In this document: piece after piece, positions 27,701-39,046 of the stretch | How positions within the stretch are numbered: the stretch's first letter is position 1 | How the letters are laid out: each line of letters begins with the position of its first letter | Source of the DNA: Acanthacorydalis orientalis | Taxonomy: Eukaryota > Arthropoda > Insecta > Megaloptera > Corydalidae | Assembly (NCBI GenBank): GCA_034766995.1 | Contig: CM068318.1 | Span: 304,001 to 368,000, forward strand | Direction of reading: 5' to 3' | DNA length: 64,000 bases | Made by a program: the position numbers and the translations under genes | The notes under the pieces: generated by a model | Told to the model about the DNA's origin: nothing | Seen by the model: only the letters and a program-made list of their open reading frames with translations | Databases searched by the model: none

Positions 27701-29235
27701 TACAGTAATCATGTATCTTAAAATAATTGTTCTGGTAGAATTTGGGACCCCGTTCAGAATATCGATAAGGCCGAGTCAGGTGTTCCAGTATGTATACAGA
27801 AATGTATAGGCAAAAAAAAAAACTAAATCGCTAAATTGATAGAAAAATAATCTACTTTACGATTTCTTTCAATAACCTGTACACCTTTTCCGGCTGGTTT
27901 TAATTCTGCAATGAGAGCTTATCGACATTTTACTCCTTGAATCGTGTCTCAGTGATTGAACGATAGATTTTCCATTTTATATAATTTTTCCAAGAGTCTA
28001 ATTACAGAGAACGGTTCCATAATATTAAAACCGATGACCATTTTATCTCTATTGTCAAATGTAAACATGTCACTGTGTCTTTAAGCTTTCGAAATCATTC
28101 GTTTGTTTTATTTTCATTCCAGAAAATGTTTGAATTTGAAAATCATCCTAATTTTCTACTAAACCATCATCATATATTTTGTGGGTAAACTGAACTTTAT
28201 TTAGAAGCAGCCCGAGTTCCGCTCATGATAAATGAAGAGTGAGGATGGTTTAAGAAATTGATCATGACAATTAGCACAGTAGATCCGATAAACAGACAAT
28301 TATAACTTTAACACTTCGTTTACTGAATTAATTGAATAATGTAATTATTACCCACGGATAAGAATAATATTCGAAAACGTATGTTTTCTTTTGTTCGAAA
28401 CAAATTTGTCAAGTTTATTTATTAAAGCAATTTAAAATGTTTGCCACGATGCAAAAAAACTGATCAAAAAATACAAGTTACGGACCGAGAGAAGCACTGA
28501 AACGATCTCGAATAATTAATATGAAGAAAAACAAACGTTTTAAAAATGAATCGTCAGGTAGTACGATTAAAACTTTTGATTTCGAATCCGTTTCAGACGG
28601 TTTTCCGTCAAACGTTTACTCATCCTGCTTTTTATAGAACAAAAACTTACGTAACACACATCCTTGCAAAAAAAAAAATAATATTTATTGTCTGAACCTT
28701 GAATGATGCGAGAAGATCTAAGAAACCAACAAATTATGTTTTTTCATCGGATGGCCTGTTAAAATATCGATTATTTGTGCACAGACACGACCGACGGTTA
28801 AATTACCTTAACTTACAATTACAATTTCAACAGAACAACGTCGCAATTTTAATCGAAAAAAAAGAACAATTAATAGAATTTGTTTAATTTATGAATCTTA
28901 TTAAGCGGCTCACATATTGTACGAGATCGTGATGCACCGTCATGACCTTTCAGAAAAAAATATATAATTTGTGTGTGTAATTGTTATATATATTTATGAA
29001 TTTCAGTTTATATGTCGGTATGAAAAGCTTTGTTAAATTTTATATACATATATATATATATATACACATATATACACACACGTACAGAGATATACACATA
29101 CATTGCAATTCGTGTCTGTGATTAAAAATAGACATTACGTTGTACAACGCAGACGTGTGTTTTGCAATACCACTGGTTGGCAACGTCTGGTAGCCTCCCT
29201 GAAAAGACATTCATCGCGAATCACGCGCGAATTTG

Positions 29236-29276
29236 TATAAAAGGATTCGAGTTCGTCTACAGGATCATTCAGTTCA
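29236..29276 (+). promoter_or_regulatory. Resilin core promoter (TATA and initiator)
   Basis: TATAAAAG at 29236-29243 is followed by an initiator TTCAGTT, with its A at 29271, 35 bases from the first T of the TATA box. The predicted 5' UTR is about 160 bases. The spacing is slightly long but within the usual insect pattern. Confidence 0.7.
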
Positions 29277-29430
29277 CTGTCTTCAATCTTAAGACAAAGT
29301 AAACATTAGAAATTGAATTCAAATAATTTGATACAAGCAACGGTTAACAGTCTGATTTTATTCAGTCGTCGAATAAAATTGTTAGTTCTGATTTTAGATT
29401 CTGTTCAGTCAAAAGTGTCACACGAGAAAC

Positions 29431-31730
29431 ATGGATTTGAAGGTATTTATTTATTTATTTTTTTTGTTAAGAAAAAAAAAACGTTCTTATAATTTACACA
29501 TTTTTATAATCGGCATATGTATGTATCCATAAATAACTGTATTCATGTCGTCGTTAATTTCAATTTCCAGTTAATCGTATTGGCGGTGTTAATCTGCCAG
29601 AACTTAGCTGAACCTCCAGTCAATTCCTATCTGTCGCCGAGCGGTAGCGGAGGACAGAGACCGAGCTCAAATTACGGCGTACCTGGTCAAGGAGGTAGCT
29701 TCGGTGGCGGACAAGGCGCCGGCCAAGGCAGTGGATTCGGCGGCGGACAGGGCGGCGGCCAAGGCGGCGGTAGTGGTCGTGGAAATGGTTTTGGCGGACA
29801 ACCATCGAGCCAATACGGAGTGCCCGGTGGAAACGGAGGCTTCGGCGGAAACGGTCGTCCGTCCGGCGGAAATATCGGTGGCCAGCAGCCGAGCTCAAAC
29901 TACGGAGCACCAGGATCCGGAAATGGAAACGGTTTCGGCGGCGGAAATACCGGAAGTCAACGTCCCGGATCAACGTACGGAACCCCAGGTTTCGGATCGA
30001 GCGGACCCGGAAGTAACGGGCAACGGCCTGGTTCGACTTACGGAGCACCCGGCGGAGGTCAACAGCCCGGATCTACGTACGGAGCTCCTGGTTTCGGCGG
30101 AAACCAAGGCGGTCAACAGCCCGGATCTACGTACGGAGCTCCTGGTTTCGGCGGAAACCAAGGCGGTCAACAGCCGGGCGGACAACAGTCGGGCGGACAG
30201 CAGCCAGGCGGACAAGCACCCGGACAAAGCTATGGAGCGCCTGGTTTCGGTAATGGCAATCAAGGAGGTAGACCCGGCTCGACCTACGGAGCACCGGGAC
30301 AAAACCAAGGCGGTAGACCGGGTTCCAGTTACGGAGCACCGGGACAAAACCAAGGCGGAAGACCGAGTTCCAGCTACGGAGCACCGGGATTCGGCGCTAA
30401 CGGCGGATCTCAACGACCGGGACAGAGTTACGGCGCACCAGGGCAAGGAAGTGGACCGAGTGGCTCGAACGGTGGATTCGGAGGACAGAGACCCAGCGGA
30501 ACGTACGGCACACCCGGACAAGGCGGATCACCAGCCGGTGGTTTCGGAGGCGGCCAACCATCCGCACAGTACGGCGCACCTGGCGCAGGCGGACCTAACG
30601 GTGGACAACAGGGTTACGGAAGCGGAAGACCTGGCGCAGGAGGTTCTGGATTCGGAAGCGGACGCGGAGGATACGGAAACGGAGACGACGACGGAAGCAA
30701 CGGCGTTAGTATTTTCATATCACACATTTAATACGATCAGATAACAGAGAGAGAGAGAGAGAGAGAGAGATCGTAACATTCACAATCTTCACACGACAGC
30801 AAATGTCGTGACCTAGGAAGGTCCCTTTTAAAACGCATGTTCTTTCCCGTACAAACAGGAGCCTGCCAAGTACGAATTCAGTTACGAAGTGAACGACGCA
30901 GAAACTGGAACGCAGTTCGGACACTCCGAGTCCCGTGATGGAGATGTAGCCACAGGTGAATACAATGTTCTACTTCCTGACGGCAGAAAGCAGATCGTAG
31001 AATATCAAGCGGATACCGAAGGGTTCAAACCCCAGATCCGCTACCAAGGTATGGAGAACGAGGGAACTTACTTACGAACGAAATTTAATTAACAGAACTC
31101 GGGTTTTGTAATGCGGCCACTTTGTACATTTTAGAGTACACGTTCGACTTCTTTGTCGAGACGGATCAACCATTTACAACATACTGTTACACGTAAATCA
31201 ACAACTACATATATATATATATTATATTTACATGATACACACGCATCGATTATAATGTATATACATACATTATATATATATATAATGCATATAGGTCCGA
31301 AAATAATTGCACTGTTGTTGTTCGGTCTTTATAAAAGTCGAAAATCTTTAAAAATTTATTTAATTAAGGTGGTGAAGGCGGCGCCGGAAATTATCCTGGA
31401 GGTAGTGGAGGATATCCAGGTGGTCAAGACGGACAAGGAGGATACCCGAGCGGTCGGCCTGGACAAGGATCTCAAGGCGGATATCCGCAAGGTGGTCAGT
31501 CCGGATACCCCGGCGGTCAGGGCAGCGGTTTCGGCGGTGGACAGGGCAGCGGGTTCGGCGGTGGGCAGGGAAGCGGTTTCGGCGGAGGGCAGGGAAGCGG
31601 TTCGGGACGACCGGGCGGACATTCCGGCGGACAGCCCTCACAAGACGGATCCAGCGGAAGTGAAGGATACCCTAGAGGCGGCCCGTCCGGCAGCGGCGGT
31701 TATCCGAGCGGCGGTTCTGGTCCATACTAA
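29431..31730 (+). CDS. resilin: Pro-resilin
   Basis: Precursor of resilin, the rubber-like protein of elastic insect cuticle, secreted and cross-linked through tyrosines. Coding exons: 29431-29442, 29571-30704, 30859-31048, 31369-31730; total 565 residues. Exon 1 gives MDLK; with exon 2 it makes a signal peptide of about 17 residues, then EPPVNSYLSPS, the typical mature start of resilin. Residues about 28-382 carry some 14 YG(A/V/T)PG units with Gln/Gly-rich spacers, the first elastic domain. Exon 3 (383-445) is the chitin-binding R&R domain: EPAKYEFSYEV, FGHSESRDGDVATGEYNVLL, PDGRKQIVEYQAD. Exon 4, entered in phase 1 so that G plus GT makes Gly, carries the second, Gly-rich repeat domain and ends SGPY. 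Order and motifs match Drosophila resilin. The donor of exon 2 is gttagt, weaker than usual. The tandem relation to the Pro-rich R&R gene upstream is discussed in the findings. Confidence 0.95.
30746..30770. repeat. (GA)n in resilin intron 2
   Basis: A 25-base GA run inside the 154-base intron between the first elastic domain and the R&R exon. Confidence 0.95.
31049..31368 (+). other. Resilin intron 3, with open read-through
   Basis: A 320-base intron from gtatgg to attaag. If it is retained, the frame continues for 14 residues (GMENEGTYLRTKFN) to a stop at 31090-31092. That would give a shorter resilin without the C-terminal Gly-rich domain. It also holds TA-rich runs near 31207-31285. Confidence 0.75.
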
Positions 31731-33495
31731 GGACGGGAACGTTTGTGAAGAAAACAGGGTAGTTTTGTGTTTAAGATCGTTTCGCGGCGGAACATTTCCA
31801 CAGGAAATGGATCCATGTATTTATTAATCGACTCAAACGGTATCGACGCTTCATTTTTGCGGGTACAAAGACGAAGGCGATGCTCCAGATATCGACTTTA
31901 AACACAACACTACTCTCCAGTATTCCAGTTTGAGAATGATCGGTACGAATTGGTCCACGAGCAGTATATTCATTTCTTTCGGTTCACCCGATAACTCGGT
32001 ACGGCTTCTCTGTTGCGTGACGATAAAAAAAAAGCGAACGGTTTTATCGGAACGTGTTCGGCGGCGGTCGCACAAAAAAGGGTATCGGGTGAACTGTAAT
32101 TTATTCTTTAACATACATATATTTACCTTAAACACTCTGGGATAAAATATGTACTAATCCTAGATACGCGACTCTTTGTGCGAATACAAGATAATTGTCT
32201 GTACTCCTTACGAGCGCGTTTTACATTTCTATGCTTTTTTTTGTAAGACTTGAAATAAACATTTTTTTTATAAAACCTCGCAAGTTTCATTTCGTTCTTA
32301 TTTACGAGAAAGGGACTCACCCTCTTTCAGCACGACCCTCCACACGAAAACGTACGATAAATCGATATCGATCGTCGCTCATACGTACTACGGTGACGAC
32401 GACGTTATCATCGGCGCGTCGAGCGACAGAAAAATCCGATCGGCGATCGAAAATCATCGATAGCGACTTATCGAACGTTTTCGATCGTAGGAATTCATCG
32501 CGGTTCGTGGACTGGAGCGCGAGTTCATTCGTGAAAGTGAATCCGAGCTACAGTGCCAGAACTGTGCTGTGGAATTTTCAGTTCATATTTACAATGACTA
32601 TAATTTTAATAATCTAGAAAAATAATAACATTCTAATCGAAATCTCAAATAAATAAACGCATTCAGATTATCGTGTTCATAACAAAAAAAGATACTCTCA
32701 CTAATCTCAACAATGAAACGAAATTACGATTAAAAATTAAACAATCGCGTGCCGAACGAGGAAATCGCGCTCGCAAATGGAAAACCATACAGATACTTTT
32801 TGTGAACGGACATTTGTCCTCCGCAACGAATACGTTCGATATCGAAATCGGCCGGCGTTTTATGAAAAAACGGTTTCCTCGAAAATATATTTTTTGTTTT
32901 TGAAAATTACGTTCTTCACTTTTTAATTTAACTCCTCGTGTACTGTTGGTACTTTCGAGTCCCATAAATCAGAATTAATATTAAGTAATAATTCATCGTT
33001 TAGCCCACGGGACTTTTATTTCCACAACAAAAAAGACTGTTCTGAAATTCATATTTTTAAAGAACTTCTGTTCTATGTTTTTGTCTTCTCAAATGTAATC
33101 TTTTCAATATAAAATTTACATTGTTCCATTTTTGCTTTATAATTCGTTCAGTAAACGAAAGGTTAAATTCATATATCTGCGTGTGCGTGTATGCATGTGT
33201 GTATACATATATTTAACAGATAGATCGAGGGTAAAGGACGAACAAAATCACAACGGCTTTTAATACGAAACGAACTCGTCCCGATTCGATAGTTTTTTAA
33301 AACGCTACCGAAACGCAGATAGGTCGAAGTGCCGGGACGATAGACGAAAGAAAACGTTTCATAAATCGAGCGTTGCGTCACACGTGAAAATATAATACTT
33401 TATTCAATGAAAGCAGACTGATATATTTTTTCCTCGATAACAATAACTTCATATAAAATCAATTAAAAAAGTAATATCGATATAGATATAAATAA
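31731..33495. other. Region between convergent resilin and Tbce
   Basis: It contains the resilin 3' UTR and AT-rich spacer. A CpG-rich patch at about 32320-32560, dense in TCGAT-type words, has an open plus-strand frame (32195-32617) with no recognisable protein character. No further gene is supported. Confidence 0.55.
32254..32259 (+). other. Candidate resilin polyadenylation signal
   Basis: An AATAAA hexamer about 520 bases after the stop, followed by a T-rich run. Others occur farther downstream, so the choice is uncertain. Confidence 0.35.
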
Positions 33496-33501
33496 TTTAT
33501 T
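33496..33501 (-). other. Candidate Tbce polyadenylation signal
   Basis: AATAAA on the minus strand, about 210 bases after the Tbce stop. A second hexamer lies at 33399-33404. Confidence 0.45.
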
Positions 33502-33708
33502 TAATTAATAAGCGTATTCGATATCCTAAACAATGCATATGTGTAACAAAAATACTATTTACAATTTGTTTAACGCTAACGAAAGAATAACGTAGTAATA
33601 GGGAAAAGAACGACAGAACGTTTTTCGAAACGGCAGAACGACCGCTACGGACGATATCACACGTATTCGAGCGAGATCGCGACGACGGATCCGCCTCCGG
33701 AAGGACTC

Positions 33709-36700
33709 TCACGAGCGTACGAAAACTTTATCGCCGTTCTGCAGAGAGTAGAACTTGAGATCTTTGTAATCGTTGTCGAATTCCCTCTCGAAGTTAGGTT
33801 GTTTCGTGCTGATGTAAGAGAGCCGAGGCGCCGAGTCTATCTTGAATACTTTCTGTATGAAGTTGTTCAGTTTTTGTACTAGCATGTTCGCAGGTAGTCT
33901 CTTCGATACGGTTCTGTTCGTTCTCACGTCCGTTATTTCGACTTCGATTAAATTAGACTTGAGGCTCGTATCGATCTTTTTCAGTTCGGATTCTTCCGGC
34001 GCTCCGTGCACTATACGGTCCGATAGAGATTTTTGAAATTTAAAAAACGTGTCGTTATTATCGGTCCACACATTCTACAGATTTCTACAATGCACTACCG
34101 AGCGATACGAACAGATTCGTAGCCGTGACAGAGTACGAGCGAGCAAAGAACGAGCGAGCAAAGAACGAGCGAGCTAAGAACGAGCGAGCTAAGAACGAGC
34201 GAGCTAAGAACGAGCGAGCTAAGAACGAGCGAGCGAAGAACAAGCGAAAGAAGCGATGCGAAAACGTAAGTCTCGCGACGACGGCGATCGGAAAAAGCGA
34301 AAGCGTAGCTGTACGGTTTTTATAAACGCGAATAGCGAAAAAAGCACGCTTCGAATTCGAAAAATTTAAAAATCGACTCACCTTCGACCAGTTCGGAATA
34401 TCTAGGATGCTTCGCGACGAATACGGAACGTGCCTGCGGATTATTTTCCGAAGATAACCACTCTTCACCGTACTTCTTCAAGTAATCGTACTCCGCGCCT
34501 CTCCGTTCGTCCGGTGCGATTTTTTGACCGTTCAACACCTGAAAACGTTTTCGAATCGTTCGGCGTCACGCTCCACAGACTCCCGCATCGTCCGAAATCT
34601 TTATACGTACCTTGAGATTACTGATTTTAGCTACTATCAATTGAAAACAGGTATCCGGCGATTCCGTTTCTAACACGGGATTTTTCATGAACTTTAAATC
34701 AGAGAGGTTTTGTAATTTTTCCAGTTCGCTTATCGAGTCCCACTGCAAGAAACGTATTTATCAGATCGGTCGAGCGTCCCGTCGAAGGATATCGAACACT
34801 CACGTTATCTATCGAATTCTCCGACATGACGAGTTTCTTCAGACTTCTGAACAGATCGGTTTTACCGCCGACCGGACACTCGGCGAAACAAACGCGCTTG
34901 AGCCCTACGTTAGTCACGATCAGTTTCTCTAAACTAGGCAGAGTCCCGAGTTTCGACAATTCGTCCCACGATTCGATCGCGTTACTATCGACGTCTAGAG
35001 AGACCAAACGAGAAAGTTTCAGACAGACGTCCGAATCCGTATCGAAATTCGTTATGTCGTTGAACGGCGCTCTTATTTCTTCGATTCGAGGCCAGAGCTC
35101 CGATAGTTTCACGATATCCGCCCACGTTAAATTCATCTTCCCGCAAATCAACGTTTTCAAATCGTTTAATTCGCGCGCGGATACGTCGTCCGGTAATTTC
35201 AAAACGTTGTCGCTGGAAAAGAATCGACGAGCATTGAGCACCCTCGAACGAGCGGAGAGAAAAAAAACGAGCGTTTCGTCTCGCCGTGATTCGTACCTGA
35301 CGTTTAATAACCGAAGGTGTTTCAAGTTTTCACAGATTCCGATAATCAAATCCCACGTCGAAATCAGGTTGAGAGATAGATCTAAATCCTCGATGTTCGG
35401 GCACACGTACGATAAAGCGTCGGGCGGACTAGCGTCGTTTACGAATTGCCCTCGCAAACTCACTATTCTCAATTCACTGAAGTTACTGCAAAAATTGGTT
35501 TTAGAACGAATATATGGGAGATTGTTAATTCACAAGAGTATTATAACCTAACTCGAATACAGTTCTGACACTGTGACTACATTCACTTTCACAAATGGAT
35601 TGTTTTGCACTCCGTAAATCACAAAAACGTTCCCGATTAAAAATCTTCAATAAACGATCACTTTCGATCGTTTCTTATGCACTTTTTGACAGCGATGCTA
35701 TCGTCCTCAGGGTTCCGAAGAACGTTGTTCTGAGAAGAATAGCACTGCTGTTAAAATATCCATAAGAATTAATAATCAAAAATGATTCATAATCATTTAC
35801 TGAATGTTTTTGATCAGAAAACTTTTTGTAGCTTGTGGGACCCAAAAGACTTTCATTTGTGAAAATGATAAAATCTATTCTATTTATATTCTATAAATGT
35901 ACTATTTTTAAAAAAATAAGAGAAAAAGCAAATGTGAACAGGTAATGAATAAATTTAATAATTTTCCTTTCAATAATAGTTCTATTATAAGAAAATGGAA
36001 TCAGAACTTCGATTACTCGAACGTCCATCCTAAACATCGATCCTTTTATTTCATCGCACATTCATACTAGACCTCATCGACCCTCTTAGTACCTCAGAGC
36101 CGATATATCGACTTTTTATTTTCAATACGACTTTAACCCGTGTAATGACGACCGTTTTCATTTCCTTTTTCTTGGAAAATATTATTTTTCATTCTCTTAT
36201 GTAAAACTAGATACGTTTTACAATAAAAATACAAAAAAAGCGTGAAGTCATGTTTATTTTTAAGAAAAATACGTCGACTTTAATAAACCGCTTCGAAAAC
36301 GCATACTTTCCGAGGTATTTTTGCGGCGGCGCATAAAAACTCGTACGGTAGTAAAAAAAAAAGTCGTCGCGTCGACAACGCGAAATCCTCACGTCGTATC
36401 CGACGAAAACCGTACCTCTGCCGATCGTTGACTTTGTCGAAGCCGACCATCTCTAGGAACGGGGCGTTTATGCACTTCTGAACGTAGAGGATGTTCTGCC
36501 TGTCCGTACGCTCCCTCAGCTCGTCTTCTTCTTTCCCGTAACGTCGTCTCAGCGCCGTCTCGATCGTGACGCCCCTGTCGACCTTCTGCGGCCTGACGAA
36601 AGATCCGGACGTCGGGCGACTGTAAACACGAACGCGTCAACGACGTCCGTCGTACGAGAGGACCGCGCTCGTACGCACCGGCTCTCGAAGTACCGAACGC

Positions 36701-36926
36701 CGGCGACGGTCCCGTCGTGTTTCCCGCGCGACGGGTCGTCCCAGTCGATACCTAGCCAGAGGCCTTTGTGACCCTGTACTTCGCCGATGTACTTCACGGT
36801 GCCGTAGTCGCCGGAACACTCGATCCGCACGCCTTCGGTTATCGGGACGGAACACGACAGGTCGTTCGACTGCATTTTGATCACGCTCATTTCAGTATTC
36901 GACAGTACTCGTGGTGAACCGACCAT
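33709..36926 (-). CDS. Tbce: Tubulin-folding cofactor E
   Basis: Cytosolic chaperone that, with cofactors C and D, assembles and takes apart the alpha/beta-tubulin dimer and binds alpha-tubulin. Coding exons on the minus strand: 36926-36679, 36619-36416, 35485-35297, 35212-34804, 34742-34611, 34538-34382, 34010-33709. Phases agree throughout and give 546 residues; human TBCE has 527. Domains: CAP-Gly (about 30-100) with GTVKYIGEV, GLWLGIDWD, the GKHDG motif at 68-72 and SGSFVRP; leucine-rich repeats (about 155-385) with LDLSLNLISTWD and LTWADIV; linker with HPRYSEL and HGAPEESELKK; C-terminal ubiquitin-like domain (about 458-546) ending LQNGDKVFVRS. The last acceptor (tatag before 34010) was chosen because it alone keeps phase and joins HPRYSELVE to HGAPEE as in other TBCEs. 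The ATG lies three bases after an acceptor-like tttacag, so a 5' UTR intron may exist; later ATGs at codons 13 and 18 are alternatives. Confidence 0.93.
34136..34240. repeat. 15-bp minisatellite in Tbce intron 6
   Basis: Seven tandem copies of a 15-base unit, CGAGCGAGCWAAGAA, with single-base variants, lie in the 371-base intron between the last two Tbce exons. The unit length is a multiple of three, so it keeps open frames on both strands (ERAKN on plus), but it lies in an intron by phase and homology. Confidence 0.9.
35486..36415 (-). other. Tbce intron 2
   Basis: A 930-base intron between the CAP-Gly and leucine-rich-repeat parts of Tbce. The donor is gtacgg and the acceptor tttttgcag. 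It carries a MITE-like element at 35569-35872. Confidence 0.85.
35569..35872. repeat. MITE-like palindromic element in Tbce intron 2
   Basis: This is the clearest copy of the family. The left arm starts CACTGTG, then ATTCACTTTCACAAATGG, and later GATTAAAAATCTTCAATAAA. The right arm has the reverse pattern: TTTACTGAATGTTTTTGATC, then CTTTTTGTAGCTTGTGGGAC, then TTCATTTGTGAAAATGAT. Each arm is about 95-100 bases and they are separated by about 90 bases of unique middle. There is no open frame. Confidence 0.65.
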
Positions 36927-38694
36927 CTTCTGTAAACGGAAAGATTTTTGAAAAGTCCGCATGTAGAATCGGCGGCCGTGCGTGGTCCGTCAGCGGCACA
37001 ACTGTCACTGTGATATCGAAATGTCGCACGATCGTCGACGATTCGCCAGTGCCGTGCCACCCGGACACGATATATCGATTGAAACTGCAAGGTGAGCGCG
37101 TACACGTAATTACCTACCCCACGTTTCCACGATAATTTAACCAAATGACAAACGCACTTTGGTTATCGCCGGCACCACCATAGATACGTGTATTACACAG
37201 CAATATCAGTGCTTTGATCTACGGAGCGGGCGCCACCGGTCCGACAATGTGACTGGAAGTCTAGCGGACCGACTACGATCCATTCATTGCCATCTTGGCA
37301 TTAAACCCACGTACGACGTTTCGATGCTCGGACCGTGCCCGGACCTTAAACCATGTATATAATTGACATATTTCACATAGTCTCCGGTCGACGCAGCCCA
37401 CGTCTATTATCTAATTTACTAGATCACACAGCACACACGATAATATAGATAAATGTTGCTTAAGTAAAAAGATATCTATATAGATATCGTATACATTTGT
37501 GTATAAGACACGCCATTGATTGAAAGATAATAAACATTCAAGAAAAATCGCCAAAAAAAGAAACACTCATAGAAACTGGTTTCTGCGGGTCGAGCAGCTT
37601 GTACTTAAATGGAAAAGTGCATAGTTAATCCATCCGTTATTATATTTTTTATTCAGTACGATCGCATTATACTAAATGCAAAAATAATAAAGTGTATAGA
37701 GAACTTCCTTGTACAGAGATGCACGCTCACATACAGTGATTAGTAGGCAAAACAGTATTAATAATTTTTTTTTTTTTTCACATTTCTTCGTTCTCATGTA
37801 CAATTATGATAATTGTTGCCAGATTCAAGAATATCACAACGGTATATTAAAATATGAAAATGTTTCGGTTTCAACTTGACGAGACAGAAAATTTTAAATT
37901 TAAATGCCGTTCGTTAATACCGATCGATAAAACCGCAATGAAAAACGTAAATACGTATTACATTGCTGAAAAATATCGATATTTAATATTGTTAATTGCA
38001 AAAATTTCAACATTTTCTATGGAGTGTTGCACGTGACAACGTTGGCAAAATTCATTTGTCGTTCATAAGTCGATAGCTTTATCTGCTGCGGAATAAAATG
38101 TGATAAAAAATAATACCAAGAAGCAATGAGAGTGAGAAATAGCGAATCGGAATTTAATAGACATCTGTCCGGTTACTTTTGATCTTGCCACATTTTCACA
38201 ACGTATCAACACGGAAACTGTGGAAAAAATTACAGCAGTTCGATGGATTATAATTCATTTATTCGAAAGGGTATAGGGGACCATTAACAAAATTTCGTCT
38301 GGGCTTGCCCCTGCTCATAAACTATAAATATAAAAAAATCGAAACGATTCTCAGTGTCTTTTAAATACTTCTTTGCTATTATATTCGACAACGTGCCGAT
38401 TGTCCATAAGATCTTGCATGAAGGACAGAAAATTCCAATTATAACTTCTTTTAAAGGGAACAGAACATCAACTTCAACGTTTATGTACAGATCTTAATTT
38501 TCCTAGCGATAAAAGTCAAGATATGATGACATAAACAGCGAGATTTCTATAAATACATGACAAAGTCTAGATAAAAGGGATCGAATCCCAAACCTCGACA
38601 AACACATCGTGATCACAGAGGTTAATAGCAAATATCAGACAAAAACCAAAAACTGTAAAAAGAAATCTTATAAACGATCGGATGTAGTTTTTTG

Positions 38695-38925
38695 CACTGT
38701 GGCCAAATTCACTTTCACAAATGAATTTTTCTCTCACCGCACAGTCCATAAGACTTTCTGATCAAAAATGTTCAATAATTGATTATTGATCATTTCTGAT
38801 TTTTGATACAAAAACGGTCGCTTCAACGAAGTCAATAACAATCATTTGTTGGGATATTTTTTGACAGAAAACTTTTGGTGTTTTGTAGAGTGCGAGAAAA
38901 AATTCAATTGCGAAATTTATAAATT
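38695..38925. repeat. MITE-like palindromic element
   Basis: The left end CACTGTGG is followed by AATTCACTTTCACAAATGAA, CATAAGACTTTCTGATC and AAAAATGTTCAATAATTGAT. The right arm has the degenerate reverse: ATTTGTTGGGATATTTTTTG, then ACAGAAAACTTTTGGTG, then GTGCGAGAAAAAATTCAATT. The left 30 bases match the copy in the Tbce intron almost base for base. Confidence 0.6.
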
Positions 38926-38971
38926 TTCACCAGATTCTTAGTATTTTTGCAACAGTCCTCTACATCTTTAA

Positions 38972-38977
<6 letters not shown>

Positions 38978-39029
<52 letters not shown>

Positions 39030-39046
39030 ACATATATATATATATA
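38978..39046. repeat. (AT)n microsatellite
   Basis: Two AT arrays separated by a short CAACA spacer. Confidence 0.95.

Larger units (their letters stand above)
12300..29235. other. Intergenic block of about 17 kb, no gene seen
   Basis: The first part should hold the 3' UTR of the Pro-rich cuticle gene; AATAAA occurs at 13021-13026 and 13528-13533, but neither can be chosen from sequence alone. The rest is AT-rich with (AT)n arrays, a second copy of the primer-binding-site repeat (14876-15031), MITE-like copies (24398-24900) and a GTAT tetranucleotide run (24294-24317). CpG-richer patches near 13550-13760 and 25240-25660 are unexplained. I find no run of exons with protein-like composition. 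Confidence 0.6.

Noticed and set aside
29517..29570. Upstream ATG that would extend resilin exon 2 leftward
   Set aside because: It crosses a good acceptor (tttccag) and gives no proper signal peptide; the MDLK exon at 29431 does.
29640..30600. Regular short repeats that might suggest a CRISPR-like array
   Set aside because: They are in-frame codon repeats of the resilin elastic domain in a eukaryotic gene.
29704..30744. Second long plus-strand frame and several minus-strand frames over resilin exon 2
   Set aside because: They are other-frame readings of the YGAPG repeats; only one frame gives the resilin start, repeats and phase to the R&R exon.
31153..31827. Plus-strand frame over resilin exon 4
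   Set aside because: It is a different frame from the Gly-rich one that continues resilin in phase and ends at a proper stop.
34011..34071. Extension of the last Tbce exon upstream to a GTG at 34071
   Set aside because: The exon would not keep phase with the previous donor, and the added residues break the HPRY to GAPEE linker seen in other TBCEs.
34125..34325. Plus-strand frame of repeated ERAKN
   Set aside because: It is the 15-base minisatellite in a Tbce intron read in one frame.
38567..38660. Minus-strand GGATTCGATCCC, like a Pol III B box of a tRNA or SINE
   Set aside because: No matching A box or cloverleaf could be built around it, so neither a tRNA nor a SINE is supported.
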